A program made the position numbers and the translations under genes. This document shows, piece by piece, positions 22,321 through 33,017 of a stretch of 64,000 nt of DNA; the stretch's first letter is position 1; every line of letters begins with the position of its first letter. Where the stretch lies: assembly GCF_001976145.1 (NCBI RefSeq), contig NZ_MOXD01000006.1, positions 124,001 to 188,000 on the forward strand, given 5' to 3'. This DNA is from Serratia oryzae. GTDB taxonomy: Bacteria > Pseudomonadota > Gammaproteobacteria > Enterobacterales > Enterobacteriaceae. The notes under the pieces were generated by a model. That model saw only the letters and a program-made list of their open reading frames with translations. It searched no databases and was not told where the DNA came from.

Positions 22321-23073
22321 ATGAGTGACGCTTCCCTAACCGTTCTCTTTGAACACCCGTTAAATGAAAAAATGCGTACCTGGCTGCGCATTGAGTTTTT
22401 ACTGCAACAACTGCATGGCCAAAGGGAATTAAGCGAAACCGCCATCGCCCTGACCTTTTTCCGCACCGTCGCAGATCTGTTGGACGTGCTGGAACGTGGT
22501 GAAGTCCGCACCGAACTCCTGAAAGAACTGGAGCGCCAGCAGCAAAAATTGCTGCAATGGGCCGAAGTGCCCGGCGTAGACATGTCTGTAATCAATCAGT
22601 TGCGCAGCCAGCTAAAAGCACGTGCGGCCTCGTTGATGTCGGCTCCGCGCATGGGCCAGGCACTGCGTGAAGATCGCCTGATCAGCCTGGTTCGCCAGCG
22701 CCTGAGTATTCCAGGTGGCTGTTGCAGTTTTGACTTACCGACGTTGCATATCTGGATGCACATTGCCCAACATGAGCGTGATGCCGACGTTGCTGCCTGG
22801 CTGGAGACCTTGGAACCACTGCGCCAAGCGCTGACCATAGTGTTGGATCTGGTGCGTCAGGCCGGTGCTTTCCGTAAGCAAACCAGTTTGAATGGTTTCT
22901 TTCAGGACAACGCCGAGGGGGCCGATCTGCTACGCTTGAATATCGATCTGGCTTATCAGCTATATCCGCAGATCTCCGGCCACAAAACGCGTTATGCCAT
23001 CCGTTTCTTGCCGTTAGACAGTGAAAATGGCATGGTGCCAGAGCGTTTAGACTTTGAGTTGGCCTGCTGTTAA
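22321..23073 (+). CDS. zapD: Cell division protein ZapD
   Basis: Cytoplasmic FtsZ-ring crosslinker that binds the conserved FtsZ C-terminal tail and bundles protofilaments. The 250 residues (247 in E. coli) start [19 protein letters not shown] and show the alpha-helical N-terminal domain ([39 protein letters not shown]) followed by a beta-rich C-terminal domain ([18 protein letters not shown]). It sits five bases after coaE and 47 before yacG. Its partner FtsZ is encoded in the same window. Confidence 0.95.
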   Translation: MSDASLTVLFEHPLNEKMRTWLRIEFLLQQLHGQRELSETAIALTFFRTVADLLDVLERGEVRTELLKELERQQQKLLQWAEVPGVDMSVINQLRSQLKARAASLMSAPRMGQALREDRLISLVRQRLSIPGGCCSFDLPTLHIWMHIAQHERDADVAAWLETLEPLRQALTIVLDLVRQAGAFRKQTSLNGFFQDNAEGADLLRLNIDLAYQLYPQISGHKTRYAIRFLPLDSENGMVPERLDFELACC

Positions 23074-23120
23074 GACACTGAGATAACGCTTTCGCATGCT
23101 GAGGGAAGTAAGGAAGAAAT

Positions 23121-23318
23121 ATGACGACCGTAGTGAAATGCCCAACCTGTGGCAAAGGTGTCGTTTGGGGTGAAATCAGCCCCTATCGCCCATTCTGCTG
23201 CAAACGTTGCCAACTGATCGATCTTGGTGAATGGGCTGACGAAGAGAAACGTATTCCAAGCACTGGCGATCTGTCAGAAACCGAAGACTGGAGTGAAGAA
23301 GACGATCGCGATCGTTAG
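23121..23318 (+). CDS. yacG: DNA gyrase inhibitor YacG (zinc finger)
   Basis: Small zinc protein reported in E. coli to bind GyrB and inhibit gyrase. The 65 residues hold a four-cysteine zinc site, CPTC near the N-terminus and CCKRC about 18 residues later, in the order typical of YacG, and a conserved [11 protein letters not shown] segment. The tail is very acidic ([11 protein letters not shown]). An AGGAAG ribosome site lies 7 bases before the ATG. Last gene of coaE-zapD-yacG and convergent with mutT. Confidence 0.95.
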   Translation: MTTVVKCPTCGKGVVWGEISPYRPFCCKRCQLIDLGEWADEEKRIPSTGDLSETEDWSEEDDRDR

Positions 23319-23331
23319 CCGTCATCATCTA

Positions 23332-23349
23332 GGCCTGGCATGCCAGGCC
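23332..23349. terminator. Palindromic hairpin between yacG and mutT
   Basis: GGCCTGGCATGCCAGGCC is a perfect 18-base palindrome in the 38-base gap between convergent yacG and mutT. There is no T-run after it on either strand, so it may act as a transcription or mRNA-end barrier rather than as a textbook terminator. Confidence 0.55.
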
Positions 23350-23356
23350 GAAAAAA

Positions 23357-23761
23357 TCATTTTGCAGTAATGGCTTGCTTAACCAGCAATTTGATAATTC
23401 TGGCATTGGCCTCTGGGAACTCATCCTCACGCAGATCTACCTGCTTCACCCAGCGCATTGGCTGGCCTTCACGGCCATATGGCTCGCCCGTCCAACCCTC
23501 CACCAGATAGAAATTCAGCGTCACAATCCGATCGGTGAAATGATGTTCCAGTACCTCCAACAGCTGTGTCTGGTGTGCATCAATGCCGGTTTCCTCCTGC
23601 AATTCACGGCGTAATGCCTGTTCCGGCGTTTCACCCTGCTCAATCTTGCCGCCGGGAAACTCCCAAAAACCAGCCATGTGTGCATCGGCCGCACGGCGCG
23701 TGATAAAGATCTCCTGCCGTGGGTTACGGATAATACCTACGGCGATGTTCAGGTGCTTCAT
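23357..23761 (-). CDS. mutT: 8-oxo-dGTP diphosphatase MutT
   Basis: Nudix hydrolase that sanitises 8-oxo-dGTP and 8-oxo-GTP, preventing A:T to C:G transversions. The 134 residues (129 in E. coli) carry an intact Nudix box, from GGKIEQGETPEQALRRE to LQEETGI, with all catalytic glutamates. The N-terminus KHLNIAVGIIRN is typical. It lies downstream of secA on the same strand as in E. coli, but a strong terminator-like hairpin (23786-23812) stands between the two genes, so it may rely on its own promoter. Confidence 0.96.
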   Translation of the reverse strand: MKHLNIAVGIIRNPRQEIFITRRAADAHMAGFWEFPGGKIEQGETPEQALRRELQEETGIDAHQTQLLEVLEHHFTDRIVTLNFYLVEGWTGEPYGREGQPMRWVKQVDLREDEFPEANARIIKLLVKQAITAK

Positions 23762-23785
23762 CGCATCCTCCCAATCGTTGCCTGC

Positions 23786-23812
23786 AAAAAAAGAGGTTCA
23801 GCAAGCTGAACC
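23786..23812 (-). terminator. Rho-independent terminator after secA
   Basis: Reading the minus strand, GGTTCAGC, a two-base loop and GCTGAACC (plus 23795-23812) form an 8-bp stem. TCTTTTTTT (plus 23786-23794) follows at once. This is the canonical form of an intrinsic terminator and lies between secA and mutT. Confidence 0.88.
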
Positions 23813-23841
23813 CCTATGTTTAGTGACTCACTACTGCCCGC

Positions 23842-26553
23842 TTACTTTTGCAAACGGCCGTGGCACTGCTTATATTTCTTGCCGGAACCGCACGGACAAG
23901 GATCGTTACGCCCCACTTTACGCTCAGCTACCGCCGGTGAGTTTGGATCCTCAATGGCCAACGCGTTCTCTTCCTGGTGGCTCAGCTGTTGCTGACGCGC
24001 CAGACGCGCGGCTTCTTCACGACGCTGCAGTTCCAGAGCTTCAACTTCTTCCGGCATACGTACCTGAACCTTGCTCAGTACGCTGATCACTTCATACTTC
24101 AGTGACTCCAGCATGTTGCCAAACATATTGAAAGATTCACGCTTGTATTCCTGCTTCGGATCTTTTTGCGCATAACCGCGCAGGTGGATCCCTTGGCGCA
24201 GATAATCCATTGCCGCCAGATGCTCTTTCCACAGCGAGTCCAGGGTCTGCAACATCACCCCCTTCTCGAAGTTACGCATCATCTCAGCACCAACAACTTC
24301 CTCTTTGCGCAGGTAATCTTCTTTCGCTTTCTCCAGAATACGCTCACGCAAGGTTTCTTCATGCAGCTGCGGTTCTTTGTCCAGCCATTCGGCGATCGGC
24401 ATGTCCAGATCGAAATCGCTCTTCAAACGCTCTTCCAGCCCCTTCACGTCCCACATTTCTTCCAGCGACTGCGGCGGAATGTAGTTATCAATCGTGGTTT
24501 TGAATACGTCTTCACGGATGCTGCTAATGGTTTCGCTCACGTCCGATACGTCCAGCAGTTCGTTACGCTGGCTGTAGATCGCACGGCGTTGATCGTTAGC
24601 CACATCGTCGTATTCCAGCAACTGCTTACGGATATCAAAGTTACGGCTTTCTACTTTACGCTGCGCGTTGGCAATCGCTTTGGTTACCCATGGATGCTCA
24701 ATCGCTTCGCCGTCTTTCATACCCAGCTTACGCATCATGCCGGATACGCGGTCCGAGGCAAAAATACGCATCAGCGCATCTTCCATCGACAGATAGAAAC
24801 GGGAAGACCCCGCATCACCCTGACGACCAGAACGGCCACGCAGCTGGTTATCGATACGGCGTGATTCATGGCGCTCGGTACCGATAATATGCAAACCACC
24901 GGCAGCCAGCACCGCGTCATGGCGGATTTGCCACGCATCTTTGATCGCCGCGATCTGCTCTTCGCTCGGATCTTCCAACTGCGCGATCTCCGCCTGCCAG
25001 CTTCCCCCCAGCACGATATCCGTACCACGGCCTGCCATGTTGGTGGCGATGGTCACTGCGGCTGTCTGCCCCGCCTGTGCCACGATCTCTGCTTCCATGG
25101 CGTGGAACTTGGCGTTCAGCACTTTGTGCTCAATCCCGGCCTTCGTCAGCTCACGGGAAACCACTTCAGATTTTTCAATCGAGATGGTACCGACCAGCAC
25201 GGGTTGGCCATTAGTGGTGCGCTCACGAATATCTTCAATGATTGCCGCGATCTTTTCTTTTTCGGTCATGTAGACCAGATCCGGCATATCTTTACGGATC
25301 ATTGGGCGGTTGGTCGGCACCACGATCGTATCCAGCTTGTAGATCGAGCGGAATTCAAACGCTTCGGTATCGGCAGTACCGGTCATACCGGCCAGCTTCT
25401 CATACAGACGGAAGTAGTTCTGGAAGGTGATCGAAGCCAGCGTCTGGTTTTCGTTCTGGATTTCCACGCCTTCTTTCGCTTCTACCGCCTGATGCAAGCC
25501 ATCAGACCAGCGGCGGCCCTGCATGGTACGGCCGGTGTGCTCATCAACAATGATGACTTCACCGTCTTTGACGATGTAATCCACGTCACGGGTGAACAGC
25601 ACATGAGCTCGCAATGCGGCAGTTACATGGTGCATCAGCATGATGTTAGTTGGCGAATACAGCGATTCGCCTTCTTCCATAATGTTGGCATCCACCAACA
25701 TCTGCTCGATCAGGATCAAACCACGTTCAGTCAGGTGAACCTGGCGTGCTTTCTCATCCACCGAGAAGTGGCCTTCCCCCTGGAAGGTGTCAGAATCTTC
25801 TTTTTCCTGGCGGATCAACTGAGGAATCAGCTTGTTGACCTTGATGTACATCTCTGAGCTGTCTTCGGCCGGGCCGGAGATGATCAGCGGAGTACGTGCT
25901 TCATCGATCAGGATGGAGTCAACTTCATCCACCAGCGCATAGTGCAGTTTACGTTGCACACGCTCTTCCGGGCTGAACGCCATGTTGTCACGCAGGTAGT
26001 CAAAACCGTATTCGTTGTTGGTACCGTAGGTGATATCAGCAGCATAAGCTTCACGCTTGGCTACTGCTGGCATATTTGGCAGGTTGATCCCCACGCTCAG
26101 GCCAAGGAACTCGAACAGCGGACGGTTATTTTCGGCATCACGCTGTGCCAGATAGTCGTTGACGGTCACCACGTGCACACCACGGCCGCTCAGGGCATTG
26201 AGGTAAGCGGGCAAGGTCGCCGTCAGGGTTTTACCTTCACCGGTACGCATTTCGGCGATACAACGCTCATTCAGCACCATCCCACCCAGCAACTGCACGT
26301 CGAAGTGGCGCATGCCAAACACGCGCTTACTGGCTTCACGCACTACGGCAAAGGCTTCTGGGATCAGGCTTTCCAGCACTTCGCCATTCTTCAGACGTTC
26401 ACGAAATTCGTCGGTCTTGGCCTGTAATTCAGTGTCGGACAGTTTTTCCATGTCCGGTTCCATACGGTTGATCGCTTCAACCGCTTTACGCATACGGCGC
26501 AGGGTACGATCGTTGCTGCTGCCAAAAACTTTGGTCAATAATTTGTTTAACAT
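23842..26553 (-). CDS. secA: Protein translocase ATPase SecA
   Basis: Motor ATPase of the SecYEG export channel. The 903 residues (901 in E. coli) show Walker A MRTGEGKT with Lys108, the DEAD-type Walker B ([20 protein letters not shown] split across two motifs), the preprotein-crosslinking domain, NBD2 ([25 protein letters not shown]), the two-helix-finger region, and a C-terminal zinc tail [14 protein letters not shown] preceded by a flexible linker. Start [16 protein letters not shown] is canonical. It follows secM, whose translational arrest should unmask the secA ribosome site when export is slow. An inverted repeat at 26561-26588 surrounds the likely ribosome-binding site. Confidence 0.98.
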   Translation of the reverse strand: MLNKLLTKVFGSSNDRTLRRMRKAVEAINRMEPDMEKLSDTELQAKTDEFRERLKNGEVLESLIPEAFAVVREASKRVFGMRHFDVQLLGGMVLNERCIAEMRTGEGKTLTATLPAYLNALSGRGVHVVTVNDYLAQRDAENNRPLFEFLGLSVGINLPNMPAVAKREAYAADITYGTNNEYGFDYLRDNMAFSPEERVQRKLHYALVDEVDSILIDEARTPLIISGPAEDSSEMYIKVNKLIPQLIRQEKEDSDTFQGEGHFSVDEKARQVHLTERGLILIEQMLVDANIMEEGESLYSPTNIMLMHHVTAALRAHVLFTRDVDYIVKDGEVIIVDEHTGRTMQGRRWSDGLHQAVEAKEGVEIQNENQTLASITFQNYFRLYEKLAGMTGTADTEAFEFRSIYKLDTIVVPTNRPMIRKDMPDLVYMTEKEKIAAIIEDIRERTTNGQPVLVGTISIEKSEVVSRELTKAGIEHKVLNAKFHAMEAEIVAQAGQTAAVTIATNMAGRGTDIVLGGSWQAEIAQLEDPSEEQIAAIKDAWQIRHDAVLAAGGLHIIGTERHESRRIDNQLRGRSGRQGDAGSSRFYLSMEDALMRIFASDRVSGMMRKLGMKDGEAIEHPWVTKAIANAQRKVESRNFDIRKQLLEYDDVANDQRRAIYSQRNELLDVSDVSETISSIREDVFKTTIDNYIPPQSLEEMWDVKGLEERLKSDFDLDMPIAEWLDKEPQLHEETLRERILEKAKEDYLRKEEVVGAEMMRNFEKGVMLQTLDSLWKEHLAAMDYLRQGIHLRGYAQKDPKQEYKRESFNMFGNMLESLKYEVISVLSKVQVRMPEEVEALELQRREEAARLARQQQLSHQEENALAIEDPNSPAVAERKVGRNDPCPCGSGKKYKQCHGRLQK

Positions 26554-26560
26554 GATTCTT

Positions 26561-26588
26561 AATATCTCTTACGCGACGACGCGATATT
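26561..26588 (-). promoter_or_regulatory. secM-secA intergenic hairpin around the secA ribosome site
   Basis: AATATC (26561-26566) pairs with GATATT (26583-26588), and inside it CGCG (26572-26575) pairs with CGCG (26580-26583) around a four-base loop. On the minus strand the bulged segment TAAGAGA is the best candidate ribosome-binding site for secA, about 12 bases before the ATG at 26553. This fits the known mechanism in which SecM stalling melts the structure that hides the secA ribosome site. Confidence 0.55.
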
Positions 26589-26640
26589 CGCCATCAACTC
26601 GCTGTTGTTTCGGTGGTGTTGGTTGCCCGCAGGGCAAGAA

Positions 26641-27174
26641 TCAGTTGAAAAGGCCAGGCCCGGCGCGAATACCCTGCACCTGAGCGAGCCACAGCCCGGC
26701 CTGATGCTGCGCCAAAGAAGGAACAACGGAATGATTGGTATCACGAATGATAGTCGGGGGTTTCGGCTCATGCGTCAGCAACGCATTGAGCGTGGAGAGC
26801 AACGCCAGTTGTGCCACCTGCAATGGCGGCTCAACGGCATCCTGCTCCGCTTCCTGCACGCGCGCATAAATCGCCTGCGGGGCAAGAGCAAAAGAAAGGT
26901 GACGAATGACGGTACGAAGCGCATGCTGATGCCAATAATCGACGCCAAACGTTGGGCGGCGATGTACTTCCTGCAGCAACGCCAGGCTGTTGAAGGCCTC
27001 ACTGACCGAATTCTGGCGGTTAAGGCTGGACGAGGTGCTCGGCACCGCGGTTTGATCGGACGTGCCGGACAGATTTTGGGGTACGCCAAGCGTGGCCGCG
27101 ACCATCCCTAACAGGAGATGGGGCCAGAAATAACGTCTGCCAAATTGTCGCCAACGATTTAGAATACCGATCAC
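26641..27174 (-). CDS. secM: Secretion monitor SecM (arrest peptide)
   Basis: Periplasm-directed sensor whose nascent chain stalls the ribosome until pulled by the Sec machinery, which raises secA translation. The 177 residues begin with a long basic signal sequence ([10 protein letters not shown], then [13 protein letters not shown]). The conserved middle is [20 protein letters not shown]. The C-terminus bears the arrest core GIRAGP at 168-173, with Trp162. The first arrest position, Phe in E. coli, is His157 here, and Ile after the tryptophan is Leu. Four residues follow the final proline. It lies directly upstream of secA, and is divergent from the dciA-like gene. Confidence 0.94.
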   Translation of the reverse strand: MIGILNRWRQFGRRYFWPHLLLGMVAATLGVPQNLSGTSDQTAVPSTSSSLNRQNSVSEAFNSLALLQEVHRRPTFGVDYWHQHALRTVIRHLSFALAPQAIYARVQEAEQDAVEPPLQVAQLALLSTLNALLTHEPKPPTIIRDTNHSVVPSLAQHQAGLWLAQVQGIRAGPGLFN

Positions 27175-27200
27175 GAGTTTATAATCCGCCGGAGCCCATC

Positions 27201-27725
27201 ATGCGCGATAGCCGTCCACAATTATTAGATGTCCTGTTCGACGACGCTCTCACAACAGAGAAAGGGCCACTGCATAACGTTCAGCAACGCGCCTTGGCGC
27301 TACTGAAACTCAACCGCGCAGTGAGGGGCCTGTTGCCCGCCCAGTTGCACCCATGGTGCCGTGTCGCCAACTTCAGACAGGGTGTTTTAGTGCTGGAAAC
27401 CGCTAATGCAAGTTGGATGATGCGCTTGCGCTATGAACAACCCAGCCTGCTATCCGCACTACGAGCGCAAATTCTACCATCATTGTTGTCGATCGACATC
27501 AGGATTAATCCAGCCTTGATGGCAAAAGGCAGCAGTCAGGTGCAGGATGTTGTAAAAACGACCGAAAACGCGCAGAGCACAGCCCCTTTGCGTCACTTAA
27601 GCCAGGAAAGTGCGGATGAATTACGAGGATTAGCGGCGCGCAGCCCAGAGAAATTACGCAAAATACTGGAACGACTGGCGTCGTTGGCAGGAGAGAGAGC
27701 CAACGCTACCAGTCGTGATAAATAA
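27201..27725 (+). CDS. dciA: DUF721/DciA-family protein
   Basis: The 174 residues match the DUF721 family: ...QRALALLKLNRAVRGLLPAQ, CRVANFRQGVLVLETANASW and MRLRYEQPSLLSALR correspond to the conserved KH-like DciA domain, in which a tryptophan after NASWxxRL is typical. DciA loads the replicative helicase DnaB in bacteria without DnaC or DnaI. The C-terminal third (about 105-174) is low in conservation and contains LRGLAARSPEKLRKILERLASLA. GGAG lies six bases before the ATG. It is divergent from secM with 26 bases between starts, and convergent with lpxC with 14 bases between stops. E. coli has no gene here. The family assignment is by pattern recognition; a role in helicase loading in this organism is unproven. 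Confidence 0.8.
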   Translation: MRDSRPQLLDVLFDDALTTEKGPLHNVQQRALALLKLNRAVRGLLPAQLHPWCRVANFRQGVLVLETANASWMMRLRYEQPSLLSALRAQILPSLLSIDIRINPALMAKGSSQVQDVVKTTENAQSTAPLRHLSQESADELRGLAARSPEKLRKILERLASLAGERANATSRDK

Positions 27726-27739
27726 TCAGCGGTATGGGT

Positions 27740-28675
<936 letters not shown>

Positions 28676-28761
28676 TTATCCATCCTACCGGCCAAGCATA
28701 CAGCACGGCCGGCGGGACAGTTTAGCACAAAGAGCGGAGATTCCAAAATATCAGCTTATTC

Positions 28762-29916
28762 CTAGTCAGCCTGCTTACGCAGGAAGGCTGGAATATCAAG
28801 ATAGTCGGGCTCTTTATTCGGTTGCGTGCTCTGATCGTTCACCACTTTGGCAGCAGGTTTAACCTCCTGCGTCAACGGCGACATACCATGCTGCTGGTAA
28901 CGGTGATCCATCACTGGCTGGCTGGCCTGTTTATTGGTTACCAGCGTGATTTCAGGACGTTTGTCCATACCGATACCGGTAGCCACCACGGTCACACGCA
29001 GTTCGTCGTTCATTTCCGGATCCAGCGAAGTCCCGATCACCACGGTCGCGTTGTCAGAAGCGAAGGCACGGATAGTGTTACCCACGGTTTCAAATTCATC
29101 CAGACGCAGATCGAAGCCAGCGGTGATGTTGACCAGCACGCCACGTGCACCGGACAGATCGATATCTTCCAGCAGTGGGCTAGAGATCGCCATTTCCGCT
29201 GCTTCTTCCGCACGGTCTTCGCCGCTTGCCACACCGGAACCCATCATCGCATAGCCCATTTCGGACATTACGGTGCGCACGTCGGCAAAGTCGACATTCA
29301 TCAGGCCCGGACGGGTGATCAGTTCGGCAATACCCTGCACCGCGCCTTTCAGCACGTCGTTAGCCGCGCCAAACGCGTCCAGCAGAGAAATGCCGCGGCC
29401 CAGCACTTTCAGCAGTTTGTCGTTAGGGATAGTGATCAGCGAGTCCACGTGTTTGGATAGCTCAGCGATACCCTGTTCAGCGAACGCCATGCGCTTCTTG
29501 CCTTCAAAATTGAACGGCTTGGTCACCACGGCGACGGTCAGAATACCCAGATCTTTGGCAACTTCAGCCACAACGGGCGCGGCACCGGTACCGGTACCGC
29601 CACCCATGCCAGCCGCGATAAAGACCATGTCTGCACCTTCCAGGGCTACACGCAGGGCTTCACGGTCTTCTTCCGCCGAATTACGACCCACTTCCGGGTT
29701 CGCGCCTGCCCCCAACCCTTTGGTAATACCGCTACCAATCTGGATGGTTTGGCCCACTGCCGTTTTACGTAACGCCTGAGCGTCGGTGTTAACGGCAAAG
29801 AATTCAACACCTTCGATGCGCTCGCGCACCATGTGTTCAACGGCGTTGCCACCGCCACCGCCGACGCCGATGACTTTAATCACCGCGTCATTGGTTAGTT
29901 CCATTGGTTCAAACAT
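28762..29916 (-). CDS. ftsZ: Cell division GTPase FtsZ
   Basis: Tubulin-like GTPase that forms the Z ring. Start ATG 29916 ([14 protein letters not shown]) gives 384 residues, one more than E. coli; the frame is open upstream but not conserved. The nucleotide-binding GGGGGNAV, the tubulin signature [10 protein letters not shown], the T7 synergy loop (NVDFADVR) and the C-terminal tail [15 protein letters not shown] are intact. The tail binds FtsA, ZipA and ZapD. It lies 74 bases after ftsA and 104 before lpxC. Confidence 0.98.
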   Translation of the reverse strand: MFEPMELTNDAVIKVIGVGGGGGNAVEHMVRERIEGVEFFAVNTDAQALRKTAVGQTIQIGSGITKGLGAGANPEVGRNSAEEDREALRVALEGADMVFIAAGMGGGTGTGAAPVVAEVAKDLGILTVAVVTKPFNFEGKKRMAFAEQGIAELSKHVDSLITIPNDKLLKVLGRGISLLDAFGAANDVLKGAVQGIAELITRPGLMNVDFADVRTVMSEMGYAMMGSGVASGEDRAEEAAEMAISSPLLEDIDLSGARGVLVNITAGFDLRLDEFETVGNTIRAFASDNATVVIGTSLDPEMNDELRVTVVATGIGMDKRPEITLVTNKQASQPVMDHRYQQHGMSPLTQEVKPAAKVVNDQSTQPNKEPDYLDIPAFLRKQAD

Positions 29917-29990
29917 AGTTTCTCTCCGTTTTGTGCCTGTCGCTGCGAGATCATAAAAAGATAATTCAGCATGATCTCTTTGTTGAAACA

Positions 29991-31247
29991 TTAAAACTCT
30001 TTTCTCAGCCAGCTATTGATACGTTTAAACCAATTGCCCACTGAGGCGCGTTTTTCTACTTCTGCCTCACCGCTCAGATGAGACTCTTTTCCATAGTGCA
30101 ACAACCCTACCGCCGTGGAGTAATAAGGCTCCTGTGCGTAGTCCGTCAGCCCCGTGATGTTTAAGGGTTGGCCGATGCGCACCTGGGTGTGGAACACCCG
30201 TTGCGCACAGGCTGCCAAGCCGTCAATCTGGGCGGCACCGCCGGTCAGCACAATACCTGCTGCCAGATGATGCTTCACCCCTTGGCTCCGTAGTTGCTCC
30301 TGCAATTGTAAAATTTCATCGTTAACCAGATTCAACAGTTCGGTGTAGCGTGGCTCAATCACTTCAGCCAGTGTCTGTCTTTGCAGACTACGCGGGGGTC
30401 GGCCCCCAACGCTAGGCACCTCTACACTCTCATCCTTGCTAACAATCGACCCAAGCGCACAGCCGTGTCGAACTTTAATCGCTTCCGCGTCTGCCGGCGG
30501 TGTCCCGAAGGCATAGGCGATATCGCTGGTGACCACGTTCCCGGCATAAGGGATCACTTTGGTGTGGCGCAGCGCGCCGCCGGTATACACCGCCATATCC
30601 ATGGTGCCACCGCCGATATCCACCACACAGACGCCGAGTTCACGCTCATCTTCGGTCAGCACCGCATAGCTGGCCGCCAGACCGGCGAAAATCAGTTGAT
30701 CCACTTTCAGACCACAACGTTCCACCGCTTTGACAATATTCTTTGCCATATCGTTATGGCAGGTGATCAGGTGCACCTTGGCCTGCATACGCACGCCGGA
30801 TAACCCCACCGGGTTTTTGATCCCTTCCTGATAATCGATGGCATATTCCTGAGGGATAACGTGCAGAATGCGGTGTTCATCGCGGACACGTACCGATTTG
30901 GCGGTATGCACCACATTTTCCACATCCTCCTGCGTCACTTCCTCTTCTGAAATAGGCACCATCCCTATTTCGTTCTGACAGCTAATATGTTTACCTGATA
31001 ATGCGAGGTAAACCGAAGAAATCTGACAATCAGCCATCAGTTCGGCCTGATCGATAGCACGCTGAACGCATTTCACTACCGACTCCAGGTCGTTGACACC
31101 ACCCTTATCCATACCGCGAGACGGGCAACTGCCCACCCCGATAATGTTGACCATGCCATCGGGCAGAACTTCCCCTACCAATGCGGAGACTTTTGCAGTA
31201 CCGATCTCCAGTCCAACTACCAGTTTTCTGTCCGTCGACTTGATCAT
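29991..31247 (-). CDS. ftsA: Cell division protein FtsA
   Basis: Actin-like ATPase that tethers FtsZ to the inner membrane and recruits later divisome proteins. The 418 residues (420 in E. coli) show the actin-fold phosphate motifs [30 protein letters not shown] and [12 protein letters not shown], the 1C domain between them, and a C-terminal amphipathic membrane-targeting helix ([15 protein letters not shown]). Start overlaps the ftsQ stop by four bases, indicating coupled translation. Confidence 0.98.
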   Translation of the reverse strand: MIKSTDRKLVVGLEIGTAKVSALVGEVLPDGMVNIIGVGSCPSRGMDKGGVNDLESVVKCVQRAIDQAELMADCQISSVYLALSGKHISCQNEIGMVPISEEEVTQEDVENVVHTAKSVRVRDEHRILHVIPQEYAIDYQEGIKNPVGLSGVRMQAKVHLITCHNDMAKNIVKAVERCGLKVDQLIFAGLAASYAVLTEDERELGVCVVDIGGGTMDMAVYTGGALRHTKVIPYAGNVVTSDIAYAFGTPPADAEAIKVRHGCALGSIVSKDESVEVPSVGGRPPRSLQRQTLAEVIEPRYTELLNLVNDEILQLQEQLRSQGVKHHLAAGIVLTGGAAQIDGLAACAQRVFHTQVRIGQPLNITGLTDYAQEPYYSTAVGLLHYGKESHLSGEAEVEKRASVGNWFKRINSWLRKEF

Positions 31248-32095
31248 TGTTGTTTTGCCTGTGCCTGATTCTGTTGCTGATTACTGTCTGACCGTTCGCC
31301 AGCTGCCTGCGGGTCAATAAACGCCGGGGCCCAACCGACCGAAGCACCGGTGTCGTAACGTAAATCGACATAGCTGATACGCTTGTTTTCCGCCTGTGCC
31401 TGCTGCTGCAACACCGGGTAAAGCCCGATAAAGCGTTGCAGGCGCCCCATGCGATCGTCACGTCCCAGCTCCAGCCGAACATCGTTATCCAAAGCTAACT
31501 GCCATGAGTGGCGGGCCGTCATAGACGCCATTTTAAGCGAGTACTTGCTGGCCGCTAACATGCTGCTCATCGCACGATACCCTTCCAAAACATCCTGCTC
31601 GCTCCCTTCCGGGCCATAGAGCAACGGTAATTTCTGTTTACCTAAGCGCTCTGCCGGTACGCTGAACGACTTACCGGCAGCATCCACCATGTGCAAATCA
31701 TTCCAGTGCGCCACCGGGACATACTCCACCAGGTGGATCTTCAGCTCATCCGGCCACTGCTTGCGCACGCTGGCCTGCTGGATCCATGGCAGGCGCTCAA
31801 TCTGCTGCTGGATAATGTCCACATCCTGCGTCATGAACGTGCCCGGTGCGCCCAACGCCAGGATCGCCTGGCGAATATCGTCATTAGTGGTGTAATGGCG
31901 CTCGCCGGTCACCACCAGTTTCGAGAGTGGCAAGCGGCTGGCATCTTTCATCCAGCCAATCACCGCCCAACCGCCCCACAAGATCGTTCCTAACACCATC
32001 AGCAGGAAAATCATGCCTGCCAGTTGGGTTCCGTTGCTGCGGCGCGGGCCGTTATCCACCACGCGCTCGCGCGCATTCAGAGCAGCTTGCGACAT
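31244..32095 (-). CDS. ftsQ: Cell division protein FtsQ
   Basis: Bitopic divisome protein that binds FtsL and FtsB. Start [12 protein letters not shown] at 32095 gives 283 residues (276 in E. coli); ten codons upstream are open but lie in the ddlB overlap and are not conserved. A cytoplasmic tail of about 25 residues is followed by one membrane segment ([19 protein letters not shown]), the POTRA domain ([24 protein letters not shown]) and the beta domain that ends in [19 protein letters not shown]. The Gln-rich tail is usual. It follows ddlB by one base. Confidence 0.97.
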   Translation of the reverse strand: MSQAALNARERVVDNGPRRSNGTQLAGMIFLLMVLGTILWGGWAVIGWMKDASRLPLSKLVVTGERHYTTNDDIRQAILALGAPGTFMTQDVDIIQQQIERLPWIQQASVRKQWPDELKIHLVEYVPVAHWNDLHMVDAAGKSFSVPAERLGKQKLPLLYGPEGSEQDVLEGYRAMSSMLAASKYSLKMASMTARHSWQLALDNDVRLELGRDDRMGRLQRFIGLYPVLQQQAQAENKRISYVDLRYDTGASVGWAPAFIDPQAAGERSDSNQQQNQAQAKQQ

Positions 32096-32096
32096 C

Positions 32097-33017
32097 TCAG
32101 TCAGCCAACGCCAGAATTGCCGCAACCAACTGCGAGAAGGTCAACCCAGCCTGGCGCGCTGCCATCGGCACCAGACTGTGACTGGTCATGCCTGGCGAGG
32201 TATTCACCTCCAGCAGATAGACTCCCCCATCGCTGTCCTGCATCACGTCAACACGCCCCCAACCGCGGCAACCTAGCCCACGATAGGCTCGCAGTGCCAG
32301 TGCCGCCATCTCGGCTTCCTGCTGCGCACTCAGGCCACTCGGGCAGAAATACTGGGTATCATCGGCAATGTATTTGGCCTGATAGTCGTAAAACACACCA
32401 GCTGGCTGAATGCGGATGGAAGGCAATACCCGATCACCGAGGATCGCCACGGTATACTCAGGGCCGCTCAGCCATTTCTCCACCAGCACATCATCATCAT
32501 GACGGAAAGCCTCTTCCAACGCACTTGCAAGCGCGCTGCTCTCAGTGACCTTACTCATGCCGACGCTGGAGCCTTCGCGGCTAGGCTTGACGATCAACGG
32601 CAACCCCAGCGCGGCCACCGCAGCCAGCAGGCTGTCACGCTCTTGACTAAAGTACTGCTCACGGCACAGCGCCACATACGGAGCGATCGGTAAACCCATC
32701 GATTGCCACACCAGCTTGGTGCGCCACTTGTCCATGGTCAGCGCCGATGCCATAACGCCGCTGCCGGTGTAAGGCAACTGCAAATACTCCAACAGCCCCT
32801 GTAAAGTACCATCTTCACCACCGCGCCCATGCAGCGCGATAAAGACCTTGCTGAAACCGTGATCTTTCAATTGAGCCACTGGGAAATCGCGGGTATCGAC
32901 AGGATGAGCGTCAATACCGGCCTCTTTCAACCCAGCCAGCACCGCCGCACCGGATTGCAGTGACACCTCTCGTTCTGCGGAGGTTCCACCCAGTAACACG
33001 GCAACTTTATCAGCCAT
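32097..33017 (-). CDS. ddlB: D-alanine--D-alanine ligase DdlB
   Basis: ATP-grasp ligase producing the D-Ala-D-Ala dipeptide for MurF. Start [20 protein letters not shown] at 33017 gives 306 residues, the E. coli length; the long upstream open frame belongs to the overlap with murC. Motifs: [12 protein letters not shown], the grasp loop [29 protein letters not shown], and the metal-binding [13 protein letters not shown] strong ribosome site (AAGAGGAGG) precedes the ATG inside the murC end; the genes overlap by eight bases. Confidence 0.97.
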   Translation of the reverse strand: MADKVAVLLGGTSAEREVSLQSGAAVLAGLKEAGIDAHPVDTRDFPVAQLKDHGFSKVFIALHGRGGEDGTLQGLLEYLQLPYTGSGVMASALTMDKWRTKLVWQSMGLPIAPYVALCREQYFSQERDSLLAAVAALGLPLIVKPSREGSSVGMSKVTESSALASALEEAFRHDDDVLVEKWLSGPEYTVAILGDRVLPSIRIQPAGVFYDYQAKYIADDTQYFCPSGLSAQQEAEMAALALRAYRGLGCRGWGRVDVMQDSDGGVYLLEVNTSPGMTSHSLVPMAARQAGLTFSQLVAAILALAD

